A stretch of 5,075 nucleotides of DNA from Pseudomonadota bacterium (GTDB taxonomy: Bacteria > SAR324 > XYD2-FULL-50-16 > JAHJRI01): the NCBI GenBank assembly GCA_022360105.1, contig JAKSDL010000805.1, positions 1-5,075 on the forward strand, in the 5' to 3' direction. Shown here in pieces: positions 1 through 4,634 of the stretch; position 1 is the first letter of the stretch; every line of letters begins with the position of its first letter. The notes below the pieces were generated by a model. The model was not told the origin of the DNA and ran no database searches. It saw only the letters and a list, made by a program, of their open reading frames with translations. A program made the translations under genes and the position numbers.

Positions 1-165
1 GAAAACATTTCTCATAACATCGAAATTGATCCCGCCCCTGGCATGGCCCAAATGGCAGTGATCATAAACAGTTACCCCACAGGTATAGATTCTTACTTTG
101 CCCGGCTCGACAGGTTTAAAAACTTCTTTTTGATTGGTTAAGGTGTTGTATAGTCTCAATTCCAT
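1..165 (-). CDS. cysS: Cysteinyl-tRNA synthetase, N-terminal fragment (runs off the left edge)
   Basis: This class I aminoacyl-tRNA synthetase charges tRNA-Cys with cysteine in the cytoplasm. Only the first 55 codons are present. The start, [20 protein letters not shown], matches the family's usual LKIFNTLTRQKEEFKP-type opening. It continues with [18 protein letters not shown] at about residues 26-43. In that stretch Cys29 is the expected first zinc ligand that recognises the substrate thiol, and HLGH (38-41) is the class I HIGH ATP-binding signature. FDV at 48-50 is also typical. The KMSKS loop and anticodon-binding domain lie outside the window. The ATG at 163-165 is the natural start because the family N-terminus begins right there, although no good Shine-Dalgarno precedes it. 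It is downstream of queF on the same strand with a 139-bp gap, so it may have its own promoter. Identification is firm; completeness cannot be judged. Confidence 0.95.
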   Translation of the reverse strand, partial: MELRLYNTLTNQKEVFKPVEPGKVRIYTCGVTVYDHCHLGHARGGINFDVMRNVF

Positions 166-283
166 TTATCGGATATTAAAATAGTTGTTAGATGATCTAT
201 TTAAGTTTATTGGTCAAGAATTATTGAATATTGGATCGATGGGAAGCAACGCCGACCATCACTACCCGTAAATCATAACTCTA

Positions 284-301
284 AAATCTGAAATCTAAAA
301 T
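284..301. repeat. Short 7-bp tandem repeat (AAATCTR, about 2.5 copies)
   Basis: AAATCTG (284-290), AAATCTA (291-297) and a partial AAAT (298-301) follow each other directly, just downstream of the queF stop codon. It is a small A/T-rich tandem repeat in the queF-cysS gap. No function is evident. The rest of that gap (166-283) holds only a weak 5-bp stem, GATGG 238-242 with CCATC 256-260. It has no T-run, so I do not call a terminator there. Confidence 0.4.
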
Positions 302-304
302 GTA

Positions 305-691
305 TCAAAGTTCGCCTTCGATACAAGTCGTATGAAAGCCACCCCTGGGCAGGTAAACAGTTGTGATACGTATTCGACTGGTGTCAAGCAGTTTTTTCAA
401 GTCGTCGTAAATTCTTTTGGTAACGCCTTCCTGGTACAGCCCTACATTGCGAAAACTGATCATGTAATACTTTAAGGATTTTAACTCCACACATTTTCCA
501 CCTTCGGGATAGTATTCAATTTTTAAATTTGCATAATCGGGCAGGCCACTAAAAGGACAGACGGCAGAGAACTCGTCGGTTTCCGTTTGAATATATTGAC
601 TGGGGCTGTCGAAATCAAAAGTCTCAAGAAAATCGCTGCGAATTTTATCCGGTCCGTCAAAGGGAAATGTCATTCCTTCTGCTACTGGCAT
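305..691 (-). CDS. queF: NADPH-dependent 7-cyano-7-deazaguanine (preQ0) reductase, type I QueF
   Basis: QueF reduces the nitrile of preQ0 to the aminomethyl group of preQ1 with two NADPH, a late free-base step of queuosine synthesis. The 128-residue length fits the short single-domain (YkvM-like, type I) class rather than the roughly 280-residue type II proteins of enterics. Cys45 in [12 protein letters not shown] is the expected nucleophile that forms the thioimide with preQ0, with Asp52 as the general acid. The QueF signature E-L-K-S-L-K-Y-Y spans residues 69-76 and is followed by FRNVGLYQE; Glu88 matches the conserved substrate-binding glutamate. The ATG at 689-691 lies inside the end of queC (10-bp overlap, different frame) and has GGAG at 699-702, seven bases upstream, so coupled translation is likely. 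QueF next to QueC argues for queuosine rather than archaeosine or DNA deazaguanine modification. Confidence 0.96.
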   Translation of the reverse strand: MPVAEGMTFPFDGPDKIRSDFLETFDFDSPSQYIQTETDEFSAVCPFSGLPDYANLKIEYYPEGGKCVELKSLKYYMISFRNVGLYQEGVTKRIYDDLKKLLDTSRIRITTVYLPRGGFHTTCIEGEL

Positions 692-1362
692 GGTGTGTCT
701 CCAAATTGTGATCTGTATTCTGCAAAACCTTTCGCTCTAAGCTGGCAAGCCGGGCATTCACCACACCCTCTGCCCCAGTCGTTCATTACGGTACTGGCGT
801 TGTAACAGGTATGGGATTCTTTTAAAACCAGATCGAGAACACCTTCATCCTCTGCCAGCTTGAAGGTTTGAGCTTTTGTTAAATTCATCAATGGGGTTGC
901 TATTTTAATATTGCTCAATGATCCCAAGTTAAGGGTCTGTTGGATAGCATCGATAAAATCCTGGCGGCAGTCAGGGTATCCGCTGTAATCTGTCTGACAG
1001 ACACCTGTCACCAGCGTGTCTGCCTTCAATGTCTGGGCCAGGGAGTGTGCCAGTAAAATGAACAGGGCGTTTCTATTAGGTACAAACGAGGCCGGCAGGT
1101 CGGGCCGGTCTTCATGGGGAGCATTGACGTCTCCCTCTCCAATCAGGGCCGAACGAACCATAGAACCAAAAAACGAGATATCAATAACCTGTAAAGGGAC
1201 CTTCAGGGCATCTGCTATTTTCTTGGCCTGCTGCAATTCAATATCATGATTCTGCCTGTAGAAAAATGAAATGGCAGTAACATCATCATAGTGGTTTTTG
1301 GCCCAGCCCAGACAGGTCGTGGAATCCTGACCGCCGGAAAAAATAACGATAACTTTGCTCAT
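682..1362 (-). CDS. queC: 7-cyano-7-deazaguanine (preQ0) synthase
   Basis: QueC converts 7-carboxy-7-deazaguanine and ammonia to preQ0 with ATP. At 226 residues it has the usual family length. The PP-loop ATP pyrophosphatase motif SGGQDS is at residues 9-14. Typical QueC blocks follow: SFVPNRN at 92-98, and [15 protein letters not shown] at 119-133, which forms part of the active site. Near the C-terminus, Cys186 in SHTCYN plus Cys200, Cys203 and Cys206 in [10 protein letters not shown] make the expected four-cysteine zinc site. All key residues are intact. The start [11 protein letters not shown] is canonical, but there is no recognisable Shine-Dalgarno before the ATG. The gene begins 33 bp after the FAH-family gene and overlaps queF by 10 bp at its end, so the three probably form one transcript. 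queD and queE are not in the window. Confidence 0.97.
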   Translation of the reverse strand: MSKVIVIFSGGQDSTTCLGWAKNHYDDVTAISFFYRQNHDIELQQAKKIADALKVPLQVIDISFFGSMVRSALIGEGDVNAPHEDRPDLPASFVPNRNALFILLAHSLAQTLKADTLVTGVCQTDYSGYPDCRQDFIDAIQQTLNLGSLSNIKIATPLMNLTKAQTFKLAEDEGVLDLVLKESHTCYNASTVMNDWGRGCGECPACQLRAKGFAEYRSQFGDTPCQ

Positions 1363-1395
1363 TGTGATGAGTGGTAATATGATTCCGGATGATAA

Positions 1396-2058
1396 TTATT
1401 TAACACTGGTTTGAAATCTGTACTTATTGTCCAGTTCGAGTTCAAGCAGATCGCCTGATTGCAGCCGGCTGACACCTGCAGGCGTGCCTGTCAGTAAAAC
1501 GTCGCCCGGCAGATAGGTGAAATATTCGGACGATATGGCAATCAGATCAAGAATCTTATTGATCATCAACCTGGTGCTTTCATCCTGCCTGATCTCCCCA
1601 TTAACGGTAAGCTTTAATCTTGTGTCCTGCGGGTCTTCAAGCTTTTCCTTGGGAACGAATGGTGACAATGGGCAGGAACCGTCAAATGCCTTGGCCTTTT
1701 CCCAGGGATACCCCTTGTCCTTCAGTTTCTGCTGAACATCTCTCAATGTCAGGTCCAAGCCAATACCGTATCCGGCAATAGAGTCTTCCGCCTGTTCTTT
1801 GCTAGCCTTGGAAATTTGCTTGCCAAAAAGGATGGCCAGTTCCGTCTCATGGTGACAACTATCGCTGTATTCAGGAATAACGATCTTTTTTTCGATGGGC
1901 TGCAAAGCTGTGAACGGTTTGATAAAGAAGATCGGCTCAGTGGGAACAGGGTTGTCCAGCTCCTTGATGTGATCGTAGTAGTTGCGGGCTACACAGACGA
2001 CTTTGCCTGCCGGGAGGGAACTATCGGTTCCATCCAGAAATACGTGTTGGTATGCCAT
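1396..2058 (-). CDS. Fumarylacetoacetate hydrolase (FAH) family protein, FAHD1/YcgM-like acylpyruvase
   Basis: This 220-residue single-domain protein belongs to the FAHD1/YcgM branch of the FAH superfamily. Characterised members are Mg2+-dependent acylpyruvate hydrolases and/or oxaloacetate decarboxylases. Glu71 and Glu73 in HHETEL, with Asp102 in GLDLTLRD, are the metal ligands. His30 and Glu33 in NYYDHIKEL form the likely catalytic lid dyad, and Arg106, Gln109 and Lys123 fall at the positions I recall for human FAHD1. The conserved KAFDGSCPLSPF (about 123-134) and LLTGTPAGV (about 188-196) segments are also present, so an active enzyme is expected. An in-frame stop lies three codons upstream of the ATG, which fixes the start, yet the preceding CTCCTC is pyrimidine-rich and offers no Shine-Dalgarno. 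It leads the queC-queF run (33-bp gap). Its real substrate cannot be read from sequence, and any link to queuosine is unproven. Confidence 0.9.
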   Translation of the reverse strand: MAYQHVFLDGTDSSLPAGKVVCVARNYYDHIKELDNPVPTEPIFFIKPFTALQPIEKKIVIPEYSDSCHHETELAILFGKQISKASKEQAEDSIAGYGIGLDLTLRDVQQKLKDKGYPWEKAKAFDGSCPLSPFVPKEKLEDPQDTRLKLTVNGEIRQDESTRLMINKILDLIAISSEYFTYLPGDVLLTGTPAGVSRLQSGDLLELELDNKYRFQTSVK

Positions 2059-2167
2059 GAGGAGTCAAGGTTTGTTGAATGAGAAATTGGTTTCATTTAA
2101 TCCAATCACTCTAACAGACCCTTGATTTCTTTGTCATCGATCAGTATCACTCGCTTCTAAAAACAGG

Positions 2168-2806
2168 CTATTTGACCAGGAGACCCATAATAAAATCCGT
2201 TTGCAGTTGAATGTATTGTTCAATGGAATACATGCTGGCCAAATGCCATCTTCTAAATGTCCACATATGACCCAGTACCGTAATATTTTGAGCAATTAAA
2301 TTTCCTGTTGCCTCATCCAGCTGGGGTAAATCCCCGGCAGCCATAACTTTTTTTAACGCGTCCAGAAGCAAATCGGAAATACGAATATCATTGGTCAAAA
2401 CTTTTTTCTGCCACTGCTGCGGAAGAGACTTGGTAACCTGGTACATTAGCAATATCTGATCGCTCATGCGATGGCATACCATAAAAAACTCCCGAATAAC
2501 TTCCTTTAAAATATCCCTGCTGTTATCCGTCCTGGATATTGCCTGTGTCACACCTTGCTCAACCTGATCGTGTATGGAAAGACAAGCCAGATACAGTATA
2601 TCTTCCTTTGATGCCACATACTCATACATGGAACCGACTGAAACCTTTGCAGCCCTCGCTATCTGCCGGGTAGTGGTTTTATGAAAACCATTTTCTATAA
2701 AAAGGGGTACTGCTGCTTCAACAATCTGCTGACGTCTCTGTTCAACCAGCTCGGGATTCTTTACTTGCGTTGGAACATCACTGGTGCCAATGGGATTCTT
2801 TTTCAT
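2168..2806 (-). CDS. TetR/AcrR-family transcriptional regulator
   Basis: This is a one-component repressor-type regulator of 212 residues, the normal TetR size. The N-terminal DNA-binding domain reads VEQRRQQIVEAAVPLFIENGF (about 21-41) and then the helix-turn-helix TTTRQIARAAKVSVGSMYEY (44-63) followed by VASKEDI. The remainder is the all-helical ligand-binding and dimerisation domain with no recognisable specificity. The open frame extends 12 codons further to a TTG at 2842. I prefer the ATG at 2804-2806 because the extra residues are not TetR-like and neither start has a clear Shine-Dalgarno. A perfect 24-bp palindrome (2855-2878) and a GAGCGCTC-centred dyad (2913-2934) lie 49-130 bp upstream, which suggests autoregulation. 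The FAH-family gene starts 109 bp downstream on the same strand and could be in the same transcript or separately promoted. Ligand and regulon are unknown. Confidence 0.93.
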   Translation of the reverse strand: MKKNPIGTSDVPTQVKNPELVEQRRQQIVEAAVPLFIENGFHKTTTRQIARAAKVSVGSMYEYVASKEDILYLACLSIHDQVEQGVTQAISRTDNSRDILKEVIREFFMVCHRMSDQILLMYQVTKSLPQQWQKKVLTNDIRISDLLLDALKKVMAAGDLPQLDEATGNLIAQNITVLGHMWTFRRWHLASMYSIEQYIQLQTDFIMGLLVK

Positions 2807-2854
2807 CGAATAAGTAATGCGGAAAATTGGTTGAAAATTCAATCTATTGCTGAA

Positions 2855-2878
2855 AAACTGTCATTCTAATGACAGTTT
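2855..2878. promoter_or_regulatory. Perfect 11+2+11 bp palindrome, candidate TetR operator
   Basis: The left arm AAACTGTCATT (2855-2865) and right arm AATGACAGTTT (2868-2878) are exact reverse complements separated by CT. The site is 49 bp upstream of the chosen tetR ATG, in the expected leader. Symmetry and length (24 bp) suit a dimeric regulator such as the neighbouring TetR protein. Alternative: read on the minus strand, the right side is followed by five T (2857-2853), so it could be a weak, AT-rich intrinsic terminator for the upstream TerB-like gene or an attenuator for tetR. The tiny spacer and low GC of the arms make an operator the better guess. Confidence 0.55.
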
Positions 2879-2912
2879 GACAATGGATTTAAACAGCTTC
2901 CTGGCCAATGTC

Positions 2913-2934
2913 TATGAGTGAGCGCTCGGTCGTA
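2913..2934. promoter_or_regulatory. Imperfect dyad centred on GAGCGCTC, candidate second operator
   Basis: GAGCGCTC (2920-2927) is an exact 8-bp palindrome. Outside two mismatched pairs the symmetry resumes with GA/TC (2916-2917 with 2930-2931) and TA/TA (2913-2914 with 2933-2934). The form GAGTGAGCGCTC resembles the GC-centred operators bound by many TetR-family repressors. It lies just upstream of the perfect palindrome in the tetR leader. A TTGACA on the minus strand (2964-2959) precedes it, but the nearest -10-like ACTATA (2938-2933) is about 20 bp away, longer than ideal, so I do not call the promoter itself with confidence. Confidence 0.4.
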
Positions 2935-2940
2935 TAGTTT

Positions 2941-2970
2941 TTCTACTTTGATATTTTTTGTCAAGTAGAA
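2941..2970. repeat. Inverted repeat TTCTACTT / AAGTAGAA in the tetR upstream region
   Basis: TTCTACTT (2941-2948) and AAGTAGAA (2963-2970) are perfect 8-bp reverse complements around a 14-base T-rich centre. Pairing could extend inward as TGA against TCA with a register shift. There is no T-run following on either strand, so it is not an intrinsic terminator. It overlaps the minus-strand TTGACA at 2964-2959 and could be a binding site or chance AT-rich symmetry. The remainder of the stretch to the TerB-like gene's stop (2971-3100) holds no terminator that I can see. Confidence 0.3.
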
Positions 2971-3100
2971 TGGCGGAAAGTCCGATTCAGATGCTACTGA
3001 AGTGCAACAAAAATGCTGGTGCAGTATACGCTTTACGATATCGAATCTACCGGAATTCAGGCAAGAGGTCCGAACAGCTTTTGAGAGTGACCGTCCGGGA

Positions 3101-3808
3101 TCAAAAGTTATTTGTTTCGTGATGAGTATAGCGGATTAATTCAAGCCCTTGCTCTACGTCAAGGGAATTTAGAAATGTGACTCCCACCACGTAATTTCCA
3201 TACTTTGATTGTACCGGTCGACTCCACGTCGTTTCTGCGTCAATAACCTGGTAGGGGCTTGTCAATGTAGCGTCCTCAGCTTCTTTGTACAGTTGCAGCT
3301 TAACATGTTCGTTGGAGGGGAACTTGTGATAGGAATAAAACATACAGCTTTCTTCCGTTAAATCAAAGCACTTTACTTGTTCAGAAAACTCCTTGGTAGT
3401 GACGCGGGCCATATATTTCACCCTGTTCAGTTTTTCCTTGGCCAGGGACAGGAACCGTTCAGGAATGTCGGGGGACAATCCCAGTTGATCGGTGGCGTAT
3501 TTTAAAAAACGGATTTCACGGTTTGCCAGGTCCTCATCAACAACCGCCATAATTGTTAAATGTTTAACTATTTCAAGTGCCTCATTAGTGACAGGTTCCA
3601 AGGGTTCAAGGGTTGGCATTTCATTTCGTTTAAGCATTGCGGAGATTGTATCAACCACGGATTCATCCTTCAAAAATCCGATCAAATCGTTTAAATAGTC
3701 CAATTCTGCTTTATCGATGCGACCGTCCGCCAATATCATACCTACGATGGACTTAGCGAACCACTCCTTGGTCAGTGGAGCCATTTGCTCAATTGTTTTG
3801 TTTTGCAT
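3101..3808 (-). CDS. TerB-like helical domain protein with a possible degenerate PilZ C-terminal domain
   Basis: A cytoplasmic-looking protein of 235 residues with no signal peptide or membrane segment; its function is unknown. The N-terminal half resembles TerB/tellurite-resistance-like helical domains, with two related helical units: IVGMILADGRIDKAELDYL (21-39) and LTIMAVVDEDLANREIRFL (84-102). Each has an acidic turn before an E-rich helix, the usual TerB metal-site pattern. The C-terminal half (about 128-230) looks like a beta-rich PilZ-type fold: KYMAR (131-135), FDLTEES (148-154), and a YVVGVTFLN strand (206-214). The c-di-GMP motifs RxxxR and DxSxxG appear only as KxxxR and DxTxxS, so nucleotide binding is doubtful. 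The ATG at 3806-3808 is chosen because GGAG (3819-3822) sits 10 bases upstream; an in-frame upstream ATG at 3874 would run through a candidate promoter. It stands as a single gene between the dodecin terminator and tetR. TerB call is fairly sure, PilZ call tentative. Confidence 0.75.
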   Translation of the reverse strand: MQNKTIEQMAPLTKEWFAKSIVGMILADGRIDKAELDYLNDLIGFLKDESVVDTISAMLKRNEMPTLEPLEPVTNEALEIVKHLTIMAVVDEDLANREIRFLKYATDQLGLSPDIPERFLSLAKEKLNRVKYMARVTTKEFSEQVKCFDLTEESCMFYSYHKFPSNEHVKLQLYKEAEDATLTSPYQVIDAETTWSRPVQSKYGNYVVGVTFLNSLDVEQGLELIRYTHHETNNF

Positions 3809-3857
3809 GGTTGATTGTCTCCAATGTGAATGCCAGTGAACGTTAACACTAAAAGCA

Positions 3858-3873
3858 TGCCACAACGGCGCCA
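3858..3873 (-). promoter_or_regulatory. Candidate sigma-54 (-24/-12) promoter for the TerB-like gene
   Basis: Read on the minus strand, 3873-3858 is TGGCGCC-N4-TGGCA. The consensus is TGGCACG-N4-TTGCA. The invariant GG and GC are separated by exactly 10 bases, the spacing sigma-54 requires. The predicted start would fall near 3847, giving a leader of about 39 bases with GGAG 10 bases before the ATG. Three positions of the consensus are mismatched, so this could be chance. A housekeeping promoter in the AT-rich stretch further upstream cannot be excluded. Confidence 0.4.
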
Positions 3874-3874
3874 A

Positions 3875-3929
3875 ATTTCAACAAAATTTAATATTTACGA
3901 TAAATCCCATTTTATTAACTTGTTGAAAT
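3875..3929. repeat. Perfect 10-bp inverted repeat with 35-bp spacer upstream of the TerB-like gene
   Basis: ATTTCAACAA (3875-3884) and TTGTTGAAAT (3920-3929) are exact reverse complements, 35 bases apart. The inner arm abuts the candidate -24 element at 3873. This may be a pair of half-sites or binding sites for one regulator on two helical faces. The long spacer argues against a simple RNA hairpin. Confidence 0.4.
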
Positions 3930-3933
3930 CATG

Positions 3934-3995
3934 TAATTGTTAGTTTTTAACAATTAACAATCTTCAGGAAAATTACGAGATTGTTTTGAAAACAA
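3934..3995. repeat. Cluster of interleaved ATTGTT/AACAAT inverted repeats
   Basis: Three inverted repeats share arms. TAATTGTTA (3934-3942) pairs with TAACAATTA (3948-3956) across five bases. AACAATCT (3956-3963) pairs with AGATTGTT (3978-3985). TTGTTTT (3981-3987) pairs with AAAACAA (3989-3995) around one base. The hexamer ATTGTT/AACAAT occurs four times within 50 bp (3936, 3949, 3956, 3980). The block lies roughly 90-150 bp upstream of the start predicted from the sigma-54-like element, the usual distance for activator (enhancer-binding protein) sites. AT-rich composition raises the chance of coincidental symmetry. The rest of the stretch to the terminator (3996-4036) shows nothing else. 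Confidence 0.35.
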
Positions 3996-4036
3996 GGGAT
4001 GAAAATCAGCACTGAAACAATGTCAAGCAGGCTATC

Positions 4037-4078
4037 AAAAAAAAATCCTGCACCACTTCTATCCAAAGTTGTGCAGGA
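4037..4078 (-). terminator. Intrinsic terminator of the dodecin gene
   Basis: On the minus strand a GC-containing stem is followed at once by nine T. The outer arms are TCCTGCAC (4046-4053) and GTGCAGGA (4071-4078). One mismatch follows, then an inner ACTT/AAGT stem (4055-4058, 4066-4069) and a seven-base loop. The A-run at 4037-4045 on the plus strand supplies the U-tract. It begins 25 bases beyond the dodecin stop codon. No matching T-run exists on the plus strand, so it acts in one direction. Confidence 0.9.
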
Positions 4079-4103
4079 AAAATCTGATTTAACCTTTGTT
4101 CCC

Positions 4104-4313
4104 CTAATCGAGATACTTGAAGGAAACTTTTAATTTGGTGCGATAGGTTATAATATTTCCGTTTTCGATTTTTAAATCCTGTTGAATGACTTCTGCGATC
4201 CTGAGATCTTTTAATGATTTCGCTGCTCTTTCTACGGCTGTCTTTGCAGCATCGTCCCAGGATACTTCACTTGATCCGACCAATTCTATGATTTTATAGA
4301 CGCTTTCTGCCAT
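4104..4313 (-). CDS. Dodecin-family protein lacking the canonical flavin-binding residues
   Basis: A 69-residue member of the dodecin family (small beta-alpha-beta-beta proteins that assemble into hollow dodecamers and usually store or buffer flavins). The family pattern is clear: VYKIIELVGSSEVSWDDAAK (5-24), an A-rich helix to AAKSLKDL (30-37), then EVIQQDLKIENGNI and the final strand YRTKLKVSFKYL (57-68). Aligned without gaps from residue 5 to Thermus-type dodecin, the stacking tryptophan (Trp38 there, in LDWFEV) is Ile39 here, and the flavin-contacting glutamine (Gln57, in YQVVLEV) is Arg58. The dodecamer fold is therefore likely, but classical flavin stacking is not. The ATG at 4311-4313 has AGGAG (4319-4323) five bases upstream, an excellent site. 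It is monocistronic: a terminator follows and thyX diverges from it. Fold assignment is firm; the ligand is unknown. Confidence 0.92.
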   Translation of the reverse strand: MAESVYKIIELVGSSEVSWDDAAKTAVERAAKSLKDLRIAEVIQQDLKIENGNIITYRTKLKVSFKYLD

Positions 4314-4426
4314 AATGACTCCTGTTTGGTTTTATTAATTAATGAAACCAGTAATATGCATTAATAACTCACATCCATTACCGGATCGAAAGATAATCTA
4401 GACAGCCATATCGTAACAGGTTGATC

Positions 4427-4449
4427 TTGTTTTTTAAACGAAAAAACAA
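4427..4449. repeat. AT-rich 9-bp inverted repeat between dodecin and thyX
   Basis: TTGTTTTTT (4427-4435) and AAAAAACAA (4441-4449) are exact reverse complements around AAACG. It lies about 105 bp upstream of the thyX -35 element and about 114 bp upstream of the dodecin start. It lacks GC pairs and a trailing T-run, so it is a poor terminator. Intrinsically bent DNA or a regulator site are possibilities; chance is also likely. Confidence 0.3.
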
Positions 4450-4554
4450 AATAGCTTTATACGGTCTTTTGACCCGAATTGACCGGCGTTGCCGAGAGTT
4501 GAGTCCGCACATCACCGTCGGATCGGAAAATACTCCAGTTGATTCTAAACTGAG

Positions 4555-4582
4555 TTGCCTTTTTAGAGCAGAGAACTATAAT
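4555..4582 (+). promoter_or_regulatory. Sigma-70-type promoter of thyX
   Basis: TTGCCT (4555-4560) is a -35 element with four of six consensus bases. A 16-bp spacer leads to a perfect TATAAT -10 (4577-4582). Transcription would start near 4589, giving a leader of about 45 bases before the thyX ATG. No competing start site of similar quality exists in the gap. Confidence 0.75.
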
Positions 4583-4622
4583 CAGGATTACGCTTTACAT
4601 TTACCATATTGATTTGTTCCAT

Positions 4623-4628
4623 AGGAGG
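4623..4628 (+). promoter_or_regulatory. Strong ribosome binding site of thyX
   Basis: AGGAGG is a perfect Shine-Dalgarno, six bases before the ATG at 4635. It fixes that start over the in-frame ATG at 4653 (Met7); an in-frame TAA immediately precedes 4635. Confidence 0.9.
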
Positions 4629-4634
4629 CTTTAA

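Larger units (their letters stand above)
4314..4634. other. 321-bp divergent intergenic region between the dodecin gene and thyX
   Basis: This region must hold the promoters for both genes. The thyX promoter is clear near its right end. For the dodecin gene I see only weak candidates, for example a minus-strand TTATTAAT near 4360, and none is worth calling. An AT-rich inverted repeat sits at 4427-4449. A CGGTC/GACCG pair (4462-4466, 4481-4485), with an inner GGTC-TTTT-GACC hairpin (4463-4474), lies upstream of the thyX promoter. The plus-strand open frame from 4421 to 4612 has no start codon context or family resemblance and overlaps the promoter, so I treat the region as non-coding. Confidence 0.6.

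Noticed and set aside
188..217. Possible cysS promoter with TTGACC at 217-212
   Set aside because: The -35 is reasonable, but no acceptable -10 occurs at 16-18 bp spacing.
236..260. Possible terminator after queF (GATGG/CCATC stem)
   Set aside because: Five-bp stem with a 13-base loop and no T-run on the minus strand.
2122..2145. Possible half-copy of the tetR palindrome (TGTCAT near 2131) before the FAH-family gene
   Set aside because: Only a hexamer matches and the other half is not symmetrical, so it does not support regulation of the FAH-que run by this TetR.
2807..2842. N-terminal extension of the TetR protein to a TTG codon
   Set aside because: The 12 extra residues are not TetR-like, there is no ribosome site before the TTG, and the ATG at 2806 gives a normal length.
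3013..3084. 23-codon plus-strand frame (MLVQYTLYDIESTG...)
   Set aside because: Too short, no ribosome site, and overlaps the longer frame at 2970-3122 in another phase.
3809..3874. 22-residue upstream extension of the TerB-like protein
   Set aside because: The downstream ATG has GGAG at good spacing, and the extension would run through the candidate -24/-12 promoter.
4421..4612. Plus-strand open frame of 63 codons upstream of thyX
   Set aside because: It overlaps the thyX promoter, begins at a non-ATG codon without a ribosome site and has no family resemblance.
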